From: Patiriisocius sp047730165
GTDB taxonomy: Bacteria > Bacteroidota > Bacteroidia > Flavobacteriales > Flavobacteriaceae
Length of the DNA stretch: 64,000 nucleotides
Reading direction: 5' to 3'
Assembly (NCBI RefSeq): GCF_047730165.1
Contig: NZ_CP159834.1
Location: 2,852,001 to 2,916,000 of the forward strand
Position numbers and translations under genes: made by a program. Below, one piece after another: positions 1-8,098 of this stretch (positions are counted from its first letter, which is position 1; the number at the start of each line of letters is the position of its first letter). The notes beneath the pieces are model-generated. The model did not search any database. It had not been told where the DNA came from and saw only the letters and a program-made list of their open reading frames with translations.

Positions 1-566
1 GTAGTAGCTCCTTTTGCTAGCACGGCAGCCATCACGATGTTAGCCGTTCCTGTTACAGAAGCTTGATCTAGTAGCATATAAGCACCTGTCAATCCATTAG
101 GAGCTTCTACCCCGTAAAAACGTTCTTCTTTATTATATCTAAATGTCGCACCAAGATTTATAAAGCCCTCAAAGTGAGTGTCTAGTCTTCTTCTCCCTAT
201 CTTGTCTCCTCCAGGTCGTGGAATATATCCCTTCCCAAAACGAGCTAACAAAGGCCCAACAATCATAATAGAACCTCTTAAAGAACTTCCCTCTTCTTTA
301 AATAGCTCAGATTCTAAATACGCTAGATTAATGTCATCTGCTATAAAAGCGAACTTCCCTTTCCCCAGTTTCTGGGTCTTCACACCTAGATTACTCAGTA
401 TGCCTATCAATTTATTGACATCCCTAATATCCGGAATGTTCTCAATAATTACTTCTTCTGATGTAAGTAAAACTGCGCACAAAATCTGGAGCGCTTCATT
501 TTTTGCACCCTGAGGATGTATATCTCCTTTTAATCTGTGACCGCCTTCAATCTTGAAAGTTCCCAT
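1..566 (-). CDS. murA: UDP-N-acetylglucosamine 1-carboxyvinyltransferase, 5' part
   Basis: Transfers enolpyruvate from PEP to UDP-GlcNAc, the first committed step of peptidoglycan synthesis, in the cytoplasm. The first 188 residues are visible and the gene runs off the left edge. Lys22-Asn23 (QGAKNEALQ) match the substrate-binding pair of E. coli MurA, and the loop RPGGDKIGRRRLDTH follows at about residues 117-131. In that loop residue 121 is Asp where E. coli has the catalytic-loop Cys115. The start ATG is at 566. The DUF4290 gene ends 8 bases upstream, so the two are probably co-transcribed. The identification is firm; only the 3' part is unseen. Confidence 0.95.
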   Translation of the reverse strand, partial: MGTFKIEGGHRLKGDIHPQGAKNEALQILCAVLLTSEEVIIENIPDIRDVNKLIGILSNLGVKTQKLGKGKFAFIADDINLAYLESELFKEEGSSLRGSIMIVGPLLARFGKGYIPRPGGDKIGRRRLDTHFEGFINLGATFRYNKEERFYGVEAPNGLTGAYMLLDQASVTGTANIVMAAVLAKGAT

Positions 567-574
567 AAAAAAAT

Positions 575-1231
575 CTAGTAACGTTTACGGTTATTATTTC
601 TACTATTAGAGTTGCTCTTTTTCTGATTACTCTTTTTGTTGGTTGTGCTATAACGCTTATTATTTTGCATCAACTTGTTAGAGTCAACGAGCATTTCTTC
701 ACTTTCTTGAAGGTTTAGTTTTCCTTCAGAAAGTTCAAATAAATGTTTAAAAATCACGTCATCATCCACAGTGTCTTTATTCCAGTTCAGGAAGCACTTT
801 TTCATGTGATTTGCGATTGTCAAGACGAGCCCTTCTTTCTTTTCCCCATCTTCCCAGCTAATAGCGACATCAATCATACGTTTGATGTTATTACCGTAGA
901 AACGATATTTTGGAAAGTTTTGTGGATAACTTAATGGTTCTGGTCTTTCTGCTAGTTCCTCTCGTGATGGTATATCATAAGGAGATTCTACATTAAGGTT
1001 AAAATCACTAATGATAAAGAGTTGATCCCAAAGCATATGCTGAAAATCTGGCACATCACGCAAATGCGGGTTTAAATTACCCATTACTGAGATGATACTT
1101 TTTGCCACTTTGTTGCGTTCTACCTCATCTTCAATGCTAATCGCGTGGTCTACCATTTTCTGAATGTGACGACCGTAATCGGGTATAATGAGCTGAGGGC
1201 GCTCGGTGTTGTATTCTAAATTATCTATCAA
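575..1231 (-). CDS. DUF4290 domain-containing protein
   Basis: A 218-residue soluble protein of the DUF4290 family, which is restricted to Bacteroidota and has no established function. The body (about residues 1-185) is helical and acidic. The last 30 residues are a low-complexity tail rich in Asn, Ser, Lys and Arg (for example SNSNSRNNNRKRY), which may bind nucleic acid or be disordered; that is inference. It has no signal peptide or membrane segment. It lies directly upstream of murA with an 8-base gap, so it is likely in the same operon. Confidence 0.85.
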   Translation of the reverse strand: MIDNLEYNTERPQLIIPDYGRHIQKMVDHAISIEDEVERNKVAKSIISVMGNLNPHLRDVPDFQHMLWDQLFIISDFNLNVESPYDIPSREELAERPEPLSYPQNFPKYRFYGNNIKRMIDVAISWEDGEKKEGLVLTIANHMKKCFLNWNKDTVDDDVIFKHLFELSEGKLNLQESEEMLVDSNKLMQNNKRYSTTNKKSNQKKSNSNSRNNNRKRY

Positions 1232-1304
1232 TGTTGTAAGTATTTAGGAAGTTTGGTCCTTAAGAAGTGTAAGCCACTGTATTCTAGGTGCAAAATACAC
1301 AATT

Positions 1305-1595
1305 TTATAGAGATATCACTCCTTCTATTTTAGAAACTTCAACGTATTTTTTTATAACCGCATCGGGGGACTTCATTTTCACTTCTATAGAAACACTTGT
1401 ATAGGTGCCCTTAGAACTATCGCGCGTATTAATCTCTGCGCCTAGGCCATCAAAGATCACTTCTATTTCGGCAATATTTTCGTTGCTTGCTGGCACTATA
1501 AATTTGAACAAGTACGGCGCAGGCCATTTTGTATCTAGGGCCAATTGTTCTTTTAATCTGGTGTAAAATGCTTCTATTTTCTTAGGGTCTGCCAT
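1305..1595 (-). CDS. DUF493 family protein
   Basis: A 96-residue protein of the DUF493 (YbeD-like) family. These are small ferredoxin-like-fold proteins, thought to be regulatory, with no fixed function. The family pattern is visible in the N-terminal FYTRLKEQLALDTKWPAPYLFKFIVP and the later YTSVSIEVKMKSPDAVI strand. The start ATG is at 1595. It is followed by the DUF4290 gene after 73 bases on the same strand, so one transcript running into murA is possible. Length and sequence are normal for the family. Confidence 0.85.
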   Translation of the reverse strand: MADPKKIEAFYTRLKEQLALDTKWPAPYLFKFIVPASNENIAEIEVIFDGLGAEINTRDSSKGTYTSVSIEVKMKSPDAVIKKYVEVSKIEGVISL

Positions 1596-1903
1596 TGGGG
1601 GTTTTCATCTATTATACTGCAAAGATACGGTGTTTGAAAATGAGGTCTTTAATAAAACTTTAAATAGTCCCTCATTAAAAGACCCTAGGTGAGTTTTAAA
1701 ATCGATTCCGACAAATACCCAGACAAAAATAAATCGATACAGAGCACACGATGCAAGCCTCTATAAAAAGTCTCAAAGAGTTCCATAAATATTTACGTAC
1801 TTTGTATGGTATAGTTTTCACTCCGGAAATTTTAAGAGCTAGACACCGATTCTTTAAAATTTCAGAAATAAGCCAGTATCATAACCTAAAACGCTACTAA
1901 AAA
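1596..1903. other. Intergenic stretch between divergent genes
   Basis: About 308 bases separate the DUF493 gene (minus) from the ATPase gene (plus). No RNA gene or terminator is visible. The only coding candidate is the 49-codon ORF at 1751-1900, listed separately. A TACTTTG sequence near 1798 resembles the Bacteroidota -7 element but lacks one base of the TAnnTTTG consensus. Confidence 0.5.
1751..1900 (+). CDS. Possible 49-residue leader ORF
   Basis: An ATG ORF of 49 codons ends 3 bases before the TTG start of the ATPase gene. The product begins MQASIKSLKEFHKYLRTLYG and is basic, with 13 Lys/Arg. I recognise no family. The tight spacing would suit translational coupling. However, the ORF may be chance, and a promoter-like TACTTTG lies inside it, in which case it would not be transcribed whole. 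Confidence 0.2.
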   Translation: MQASIKSLKEFHKYLRTLYGIVFTPEILRARHRFFKISEISQYHNLKRY

Positions 1904-2458
1904 TTGAAAAAAAAAACGACCAAGAGAATCGTACTTGCAGGAGGTCCGTCAACAGGAAAAACGACGCTTATAAATCACTTAGCAACCATAGGCTATAAAT
2001 GCGAGGAAGAAATATCAAGAAAGGTAATTCTCGAGGCACAAGCGCAGGGCATCGATCAGTTGTTTTTAACAGATCCTTTGCTATTTAGTAAGAAGTTGTT
2101 AGCTGGTAGATTGAAGCAATTTAAAAATGCAGAAACATCTAATACTGCACTTTTATTCTATGATCGCGGGATGCCAGATGTCACAGCTTATATGGATTAT
2201 ATAGGGTCACATTATCCTCACAATTTTGCCGAAACCATATTCAATAACAGGTACCATATGGTATTTTTATTACCGCCTTGGAAGGAGATTCACGTCACTG
2301 ATAATGAGCGCTACGAATCTTTTGAGCAGGGATCGCTCATTTATAAATATCTAAAAAATGGATATAAGCAATTCGGGTATGAGGTGATTGAAGTTCCATT
2401 TGGTTCCATAGAAGAACGAAGTACTTTTATCCTCGACGAAATCAATAAACACCATTGA
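1904..2458 (+). CDS. AAA_28-type ATP-binding protein
   Basis: A 184-residue P-loop protein similar to the AAA_28/NadR-kinase-like group of small ATPases in Bacteroidota. The Walker A motif GGPSTGKTT is at residues 13-21, and a kinase-like LLFYDRGMPD segment (Walker B region) lies near residue 85. The natural substrate is unknown; nucleoside or nicotinamide-riboside kinase activity is a family-level possibility only. The start is TTG at 1904, with no better ATG upstream in frame. Its stop overlaps the TTG start of recQ (ATTGA), so the two are translationally coupled. Confidence 0.75.
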   Translation: MKKKTTKRIVLAGGPSTGKTTLINHLATIGYKCEEEISRKVILEAQAQGIDQLFLTDPLLFSKKLLAGRLKQFKNAETSNTALLFYDRGMPDVTAYMDYIGSHYPHNFAETIFNNRYHMVFLLPPWKEIHVTDNERYESFEQGSLIYKYLKNGYKQFGYEVIEVPFGSIEERSTFILDEINKHH

Positions 2459-4353
2459 ATAACCCAAATGACATATTAAAACAATACTGGGGTTTTGACA
2501 CTTTTAGACCGCTACAATTAGATATTATCGCATCTGTAATGGATGGTCGAGATACAGTGGCTTTGTTACCTACAGGAGGAGGAAAATCTGTTTGTTTTCA
2601 AGTCCCAGCCATTGCGATGGATGGGATCTGTATTGTCATATCCCCGCTGGTTGCCTTAATGAATGACCAGGTGACTAGCTTAAAAGAAAAAGGAATTAAA
2701 GCATTATCAATTACTGGAGGATTATCCTTTGCAAATTTAATGACCACGCTGGATAATGCGATACACGGTAATTATAAGTTTCTGTATATGTCGCCAGAAC
2801 GATTGCAACAGGAAAATGTGCAGAATGCCATTAAACAAATGAATGTAAATGTCATCGCGATTGACGAGGCACATTGCATCTCTCAATGGGGTAACGACTT
2901 TAGACCGGCATATAAAAACATCACCATATTAAGGGAGTTAAGACCTTTAGCACCGGTTATTGCACTCACTGCCACAGCAACTCCAGAAGTACTAGAAGAT
3001 ACCATAATAGAGCTTAAAATGGAGCTGCCAGCTATATTTAGGAAATCTTTCGTACGTGATAACATTGCCTATCAAGTGCTTCAAGAGGACGATAAGTTAT
3101 ACAGAATAGAGCAGCTGCTAAAAAACAATACAGGCAATGTCATCATCTATATCAGAAATAGAAAAGGAACAGTAGAATTGAGCCAAGAACTAAACTCCAT
3201 TGGCTTTAAAAGTCAATTTTTTCACGGTGGTCTTCCGCCTAAAGAAAAAGAAAATCGCTTACGAAACTGGAAGTCTGAAGTAGTCCCTATTATGGTGGCA
3301 ACAAATGCCTTCGGGATGGGAATAGATCATCCAAATGTGCGTTTTGTGATTCACACTCAATTAGCAGAAAGTCTGGAGAGCTATTTTCAAGAAGCAGGCC
3401 GTGCGGGTCGTGATAGCCAATATGCACGGGCGGTTCTTATATTTAATACCTATGATAAAACATTGGTCAAAAAGCAATATATAAGCTCTTTAGCCTCTGC
3501 AGAAGATTTAAAACATATTTACAAAAGACTTAACAACTTCTTCCAGATTTCCTATGGAGAAGGCGAATTTACCAAGCACAGTTTTGGGTTTGCTGCCTTT
3601 TGCGCAGCGTATAAACTAAATACACTAGTAACATATAACGGGATTCAAGCATTAGACAGACTAGGTGTTTTGCAATTATCTAAAGAGTTTGGTCGCAAAT
3701 CTACTTTACACTTTACCGCACACAATGATGTGGTACTTGATTTTTTTGCAAGTGATCCATTAAGCTCGGTTATCGGTAAAACCATCTTACGTATTTATGG
3801 AGGCGTCTTTGATTCTGCCACACAGATTAACCTTGACTTTGTACAATCTAAAACGGGCCAATCGATTCCTGTAATCGAGCAGGCATTACAGAAAATGGAA
3901 CAGCAAGGTTTATGTACCTTATTATTACAACAGACAGATGCATCTATCACATTTTTAGTACCACGAGAAGATGACAAAACAATCAATATCATCTCCCGCG
4001 AGGCAACCGCACTAAATGATAAAAAAAGAGCTCAAGTCGCCTCTGTATTAAGGTATGTAGCGAATACTGAGACTTGTAAAAGCATACAATTAGTTACTTA
4101 TTTTGGAGAAACAACCGCATCTCCCTGTGGCATTTGTTCTGTTTGCTCTAGTCAAAAAACGGTTACTTCAAAAAAAGAAATGTTACTTATTAGAGATGCT
4201 ATTTTAAACGAACTGGAAGGCACTAATAAATCTTCAAGAGAACTCTCAGAAAGTCTTACTTTTGCTGAGTCAAAAATAATACACGTATTACGTCTGTTGT
4301 CTGATCACGGAAGTATTGCTATTGACGCACGTAATTTGTACTATCGAGTTTAA
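2455..4353 (+). CDS. recQ: ATP-dependent DNA helicase, RecQ family
   Basis: A 3'-5' DNA helicase of the RecQ family, 632 residues. Walker A PTGGGKS is at about residues 39-45 and the DEAH box at 137-140, followed by AHCISQWG. Motif VI reads QEAGRAGRD. The RQC zinc site is present as Cys541, Cys558, Cys561 and Cys564. The C-terminus is short, and I see no clear HRDC domain, so this is one of the shorter RecQ forms. The TTG start overlaps the stop of the upstream ATPase by 4 bases. A role in recombination repair follows from the family. Confidence 0.95.
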   Translation: MNNPNDILKQYWGFDTFRPLQLDIIASVMDGRDTVALLPTGGGKSVCFQVPAIAMDGICIVISPLVALMNDQVTSLKEKGIKALSITGGLSFANLMTTLDNAIHGNYKFLYMSPERLQQENVQNAIKQMNVNVIAIDEAHCISQWGNDFRPAYKNITILRELRPLAPVIALTATATPEVLEDTIIELKMELPAIFRKSFVRDNIAYQVLQEDDKLYRIEQLLKNNTGNVIIYIRNRKGTVELSQELNSIGFKSQFFHGGLPPKEKENRLRNWKSEVVPIMVATNAFGMGIDHPNVRFVIHTQLAESLESYFQEAGRAGRDSQYARAVLIFNTYDKTLVKKQYISSLASAEDLKHIYKRLNNFFQISYGEGEFTKHSFGFAAFCAAYKLNTLVTYNGIQALDRLGVLQLSKEFGRKSTLHFTAHNDVVLDFFASDPLSSVIGKTILRIYGGVFDSATQINLDFVQSKTGQSIPVIEQALQKMEQQGLCTLLLQQTDASITFLVPREDDKTINIISREATALNDKKRAQVASVLRYVANTETCKSIQLVTYFGETTASPCGICSVCSSQKTVTSKKEMLLIRDAILNELEGTNKSSRELSESLTFAESKIIHVLRLLSDHGSIAIDARNLYYRV

Positions 4354-4502
4354 ACTACACATAGTTTTAATTTGGTGTAAAATGCTGTTTTCCATGGTCG
4401 CTCTGGAGTATTCAAGGATAATGGGATTAACACTGAAATGCCATAAATTTATTATCTTAAGACTGAAAATATATCGGGGCTCAACCCTAAAATGTAAATA
4501 AT

Positions 4503-5453
4503 ATGAACAGAGATTTAAGAATTGTCTTTTTAGGAACTCCAGATTTTGCTGTTGGAATTTTAAAATCCTTAATAGAAGCAGAACTAACCGTCGTGGGTGT
4601 CATCACTGCTCCAGACAGACCGGCTGGTCGTGGAAGAAAACTGAGACCTTCTGCTGTAAAAGAGTACGCCTTAACACAAGAGCTACCTGTACTACAACCA
4701 ACCAACTTAAAAAACAAAGACTTCCTAGCTGAATTAAAAGCACTCCATGCAAACTTGCAGATTATTGTGGCCTTTAGAATGTTACCAAAATTAGTTTGGT
4801 CTATGCCTGAGTATGGCACATTTAATTTACACGCTTCCCTACTGCCTCAATATCGAGGTGCTGCCCCAATTAACTGGGCGATTATTAACGGAGAGAAAGA
4901 AACTGGCGTAACGACTTTCTTTATTGATGAAAAAATAGACACAGGGGCTATACTGCTGAAATCTTCTGTTGTCATAAAAGATGATGAGACTGTTGGAACC
5001 TTGCACGATACTTTAATGGCGCTGGGTAGCAAGCTCGTTTTAAAGACCGTTCAACTAATAGCAGATGGTGATGTTAAAACATTTCCACAACCACTAAAAG
5101 GAACACGTAAAGAAGCACCTAAGTTGACACCAGAAAACATGAAAATAAATTGGTCACAATCTGGTGAAAAAACAGAAGCACTTATAAGAGGCTTATCACC
5201 GCATCCTGCTGCCTGGAGTGAGCTAATAGAAAATAAAGAAACATTGAAGGTTAAAATATATGACGCACGTTTTGAAGCCGAGCCGCATAAAAAAGTGATG
5301 GGTCATATTTTCACCACAAAGAAAACCATGAAAGTCGCAGTACAAAACGGATACCTATATATCAAAGAGATGCAATTGCCCGGTAAACGTAAAATGCACA
5401 TCGTTTCGCTTTTAAATGGTAATGATTTTTCTGAAAATGCTAAAATGTCATGA
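4503..5453 (+). CDS. fmt: Methionyl-tRNA formyltransferase
   Basis: Formylates initiator Met-tRNA using 10-formyl-tetrahydrofolate, in the cytoplasm. It is 316 residues, the usual length. The catalytic region NLHASLLPQYRGAAPINWAI starts at residue 108, giving Asn108 and His110, and the conserved Asp is in IDEKIDTG near residue 146. The C-terminal OB-fold domain (about 205-316) is complete. The gene sits 149 bases after recQ on the same strand and is followed by the HU gene with its own promoter. Confidence 0.96.
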   Translation: MNRDLRIVFLGTPDFAVGILKSLIEAELTVVGVITAPDRPAGRGRKLRPSAVKEYALTQELPVLQPTNLKNKDFLAELKALHANLQIIVAFRMLPKLVWSMPEYGTFNLHASLLPQYRGAAPINWAIINGEKETGVTTFFIDEKIDTGAILLKSSVVIKDDETVGTLHDTLMALGSKLVLKTVQLIADGDVKTFPQPLKGTRKEAPKLTPENMKINWSQSGEKTEALIRGLSPHPAAWSELIENKETLKVKIYDARFEAEPHKKVMGHIFTTKKTMKVAVQNGYLYIKEMQLPGKRKMHIVSLLNGNDFSENAKMS

Positions 5454-5501
5454 ACCCCTATCAATGCTCAATCTATTAAAATCGCCAAAAAACGGCTAAT
5501 C

Positions 5502-5532
5502 AATGTTAACAACCCGCTAAGTTATTAACATT
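5502..5532. promoter_or_regulatory. Inverted repeat upstream of HU
   Basis: The sequence AATGTTAA at 5502-5509 is repeated inverted as TTAACATT at 5525-5532, with a 15-base spacer. It sits between fmt and the HU promoter. It could be an operator for the HU gene or a weak structure after fmt. The arms are AT-rich, so chance is possible. Confidence 0.3.
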
Positions 5533-5556
5533 ATCTGGTATTTACCGCGTCACTAC

Positions 5557-5586
5557 TTGTGTGAACCGACTATCCCGTTATATTTG
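5557..5586 (+). promoter_or_regulatory. Bacteroidota-type promoter of the HU gene
   Basis: A -33 element TTG at 5557-5559 is followed by 19 bases and a -7 element TATATTTG at 5579-5586, which matches TAnnTTTG. Transcription would begin near 5593, giving a leader of about 40 bases before the ATG at 5636. This is a good match to the primary sigma factor consensus of the phylum. Confidence 0.6.
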
Positions 5587-5635
5587 TATGAGTAAATTAA
5601 TCAATGTTTAACTAGTATTTTAATTCAAAAAAATT

Positions 5636-5908
5636 ATGAACAAATCAGATTTAATCGATGCAATGGCGGAAGACGCTGGAGTAACAAAAGCAGCAGCTAA
5701 AAAAGCATTAGAGTCTTTCTTAGGACACGTAGAAGGTTCTTTGAAAAAAGGTAACAGAGTTTCTCTAGTAGGATTCGGTTCTTGGTCAGTAACAAGAAGA
5801 GCTGCAAGAGAAGGTAGAAACCCTCAAACTGGAAAGACAATCAAAATCGCTGCAAAAAACGTAGTGAAGTTCAAAGCTGGATCAGACTTACAGAGTTCTG
5901 TAAACTAA
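5636..5908 (+). CDS. HU family DNA-binding protein
   Basis: A 90-residue histone-like nucleoid protein that bends DNA as a dimer. The DNA-binding arm carries the family signature GFGSWSVTRRAAREGRNPQTG (about residues 47-67), and the N-terminal helical dimerisation part begins MNKSDLIDAMAEDAGVTKAA. The length is exactly typical for HU. It is a single gene with a strong promoter before it and a strong intrinsic terminator after it, consistent with high independent expression. Confidence 0.96.
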   Translation: MNKSDLIDAMAEDAGVTKAAAKKALESFLGHVEGSLKKGNRVSLVGFGSWSVTRRAAREGRNPQTGKTIKIAAKNVVKFKAGSDLQSSVN

Positions 5909-5929
5909 TCTAACTTACAGATTTATAAG

Positions 5930-5958
5930 AAAGCCTGCTTACCTAAGCGGGCTTTTTT
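5930..5958 (+). terminator. Intrinsic terminator after the HU gene
   Basis: An 11-pair stem (AAAGCCTGCTT with AAGCGGGCTTT, allowing one G-U pair) with the 4-base loop ACCT is followed by a run of T. It lies 22 bases after the HU stop codon. Confidence 0.85.
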
Positions 5959-6042
5959 TATGGATAAGATTTAACCCATTTAAGGGCTTATTTTTTTATA
6001 TGAATTTTATTCACTAATTTTAAAGTAAGAACCAGTTTAACA

Positions 6043-6606
6043 ATGATATCAATTAAACCAGAAAAGGGACATCTACTTGTTGCAGAACCTTCCATCATGG
6101 GAGATGTTTCATTCAATAGGTCTGTGGTTTTACTCGCTGAGTATAATCAAGAGAACGGGTCTGTAGGCTTTATACTTAATAAGCCACTAGAATATAAGCT
6201 GAGAGACTTTGTGCCAGAAGTAAGCTCCTCGCTTACTGTATACAATGGCGGCCCCGTAGAACAGGACAATTTATATTTTATACACAAAATTCCAGACCTC
6301 ATCCCAAATAGTGTAGAAATATCAAATGGCATATACTGGGGAGGCGATTTTAATGCAATCATTGATCTTCTAGAAAATGACACGCTTACAGATAAACAGA
6401 TTCGGTTTTTCTTGGGTTATTCTGGTTGGGCAAACGAGCAACTAGAAGAAGAGCTCTCACTAAATAGCTGGAAAGTAGTGCCAAATGAAGACAAAGACTC
6501 CATTATTGGAAAGTCTAAAAATGATTTTTGGAAAAAGAAAATGATTGAGTTTGGCGGCGACTATGTGATTTGGTCTAATGCTCCTGAGAATCCTAATTAT
6601 AACTAA
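6043..6606 (+). CDS. YqgE/AlgH family protein
   Basis: A 187-residue protein of the YqgE/AlgH (DUF179) family. The fold is known from structures, but the function is unsettled; in Pseudomonas AlgH has been linked to gene regulation. Family segments are KGHLLVAEPSIMGDVSFNRSVV near the N-terminus, GFILNKPL at about 43-50, YNGGPVEQDNLYFIH at about 68-82 and RFFLGYSGWANEQLEEEL at about 121-138. There is no signal peptide. It stands alone between the HU gene and the convergent aminotransferase gene. Confidence 0.9.
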   Translation: MISIKPEKGHLLVAEPSIMGDVSFNRSVVLLAEYNQENGSVGFILNKPLEYKLRDFVPEVSSSLTVYNGGPVEQDNLYFIHKIPDLIPNSVEISNGIYWGGDFNAIIDLLENDTLTDKQIRFFLGYSGWANEQLEEELSLNSWKVVPNEDKDSIIGKSKNDFWKKKMIEFGGDYVIWSNAPENPNYN

Positions 6607-6706
6607 CTTCGGCACAATTTATTTAAAACACTTTGATTTTTAAGTAAACCACTCCGGGCTCTTAAATTTAGTTTTTTTAATTACTATTCGACTTCATAAC
6701 TACTAA

Positions 6707-7546
6707 CTACTGAAACCGAGCCTTCGCATTTAACTTCCCTAACAACTCTTTTGCTATGGTATTGTCATACTCTTTCTTGCGATACTTAGTAATAGGCTGA
6801 ATTCCGGTTATTACATTTGTAATAAAGATTTCATCTGCTTTCTGAAGTTCGAAGGGAGAAATCGATTCCTCTTCTATAATGTAATCTGGTACTGCGGTTA
6901 AGATTGCTAAAATCTGTTTTCTAATAATTCCTTTTAAGCAACCATCTGTTAGTGGCGGTGTTTTTATTCTACCATCTTTTACAAGAAAAATATTCCCATT
7001 AAGCGCCTCAATTACTTGTTTCTTATCGTTAAGCATCAGACAGTTTTGATATCCATTTTCTTTTGCCCAGATACTTCCTACCACATTAATAACCTTATTG
7101 GTCGTCTTCAACGTAGAGAGCAAAGAAGACATCACATAATGATCTTTATACAACTCTACTTCGTAGGGTTCATCGTTTAAGGTATAGAATGGCACCTTTA
7201 AAATTTCAGAAGATACACTATACCCTATATTATTATCTGTCGGCGTGTACTTCCCTTCTGCATCTCGCCACACCAATAATTTAACTCGGTGCGTTTTTGA
7301 TTGCTCGAGATCTATCGTTTTTAAAATTTCGGCTTCTAAAAACTCTAAAGTAAATGTTTGCGGAATTTCCATACGAAGTATACGCATAGATGCCATTAAT
7401 CTAAAATAGTGGTCTTCCCAGAAAAATATTTTTGTTCCTGAAATTTTAAGAGTTTCAAACACAGCATCTCCATACTGCAAGCCTCTATTATTGAGGGAGA
7501 TAGTCGCTTCTGTTGTATTTACTAGTTTTCCGTTGAGATTTATCAT
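6707..7546 (-). CDS. Class IV aminotransferase
   Basis: A 279-residue PLP-dependent class IV (fold type IV) enzyme. The family includes branched-chain aminotransferase, D-amino-acid aminotransferase and aminodeoxychorismate lyase. The opening RGLQYGDAVFETLKI (about 22-36), the Lys in STLKTTNKV that should carry PLP (about 146-150), and EALNGNIFLV followed by PPLTDGCLKGIIRKQIL are family hallmarks. The exact reaction cannot be fixed from sequence alone; aminodeoxychorismate lyase or branched-chain aminotransferase are both open. The ATG at 7546 lies directly against the T-run of the upstream gene's terminator. Confidence 0.85.
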   Translation of the reverse strand: MINLNGKLVNTTEATISLNNRGLQYGDAVFETLKISGTKIFFWEDHYFRLMASMRILRMEIPQTFTLEFLEAEILKTIDLEQSKTHRVKLLVWRDAEGKYTPTDNNIGYSVSSEILKVPFYTLNDEPYEVELYKDHYVMSSLLSTLKTTNKVINVVGSIWAKENGYQNCLMLNDKKQVIEALNGNIFLVKDGRIKTPPLTDGCLKGIIRKQILAILTAVPDYIIEEESISPFELQKADEIFITNVITGIQPITKYRKKEYDNTIAKELLGKLNAKARFQ

Positions 7547-7577
7547 AAAAAAAACCGTCTTATTTTGGTAAGACGGT
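7547..7577 (-). terminator. Terminator abutting a start codon
   Basis: Read on the minus strand, a 9-pair stem (ACCGTCTTA with TAAGACGGT) with a 6-base loop is followed by eight T residues and then immediately by the ATG of the aminotransferase gene. It should end transcripts of the START-like gene. Any readthrough transcript would place this hairpin over the aminotransferase ribosome-loading region. Confidence 0.75.
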
Positions 7578-7614
7578 GCAAAGATAAGGGTATCTATTGA
7601 ACTTGTTTAATCAT

Positions 7615-8001
7615 TTATTTTGAACCGAGAATCTGCTTTAATTCTCCTATCATGTTATTCCAAAGTAGCTTTCCTTCTTCTACCTCATCATCTTCGGCAA
7701 AATCTGTAATCATGAGCGACACATCTTTTGTAATTTCGTCTACTTGTATGCGTAGCTCAAAGTAATAGTCTGTGCCTTCATCTTCCATCCACCTGAACTT
7801 AATACGCTCTGGGCTTTTCTTACTTAGTAGTTTTGCTTTTTCTTCGCTACCTTCCCATATAAAAGTGAAAAATTCACCGCGAGAATTAACATTGTCAGCA
7901 TACCACTCACTCATCCCTGAGGGTGTAGAGATGTAATTGTACAGCATCGCTGGAGATACTTGTATCACAAACTCCATCTCATATTTAATTTTATCTTCCA
8001 T
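7615..8001 (-). CDS. START-like (AHSA1-type) domain protein
   Basis: A 128-residue single-domain protein with the SRPBCC/START-like fold found in many Flavobacteriia. The conserved segments MEFVIQVSPAMLYNYISTPSGMSEWYADNV near the N-terminus and a central FTFIWEGSEEKAKLL strand support this. A hydrophobic ligand or chaperone role is typical of the superfamily, but the ligand here is unknown. It is cytoplasmic, with no signal peptide. A terminator separates it from the aminotransferase downstream. Confidence 0.8.
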   Translation of the reverse strand: MEDKIKYEMEFVIQVSPAMLYNYISTPSGMSEWYADNVNSRGEFFTFIWEGSEEKAKLLSKKSPERIKFRWMEDEGTDYYFELRIQVDEITKDVSLMITDFAEDDEVEEGKLLWNNMIGELKQILGSK

Positions 8002-8098
8002 CCGTTGTTGTTAGACCAACAATATAAAAATTCTTATTTGAACCAAAAAGGTTGCATTCAATTTTTTTTAAAACATTCTTGAAATATAATATTGAGTT

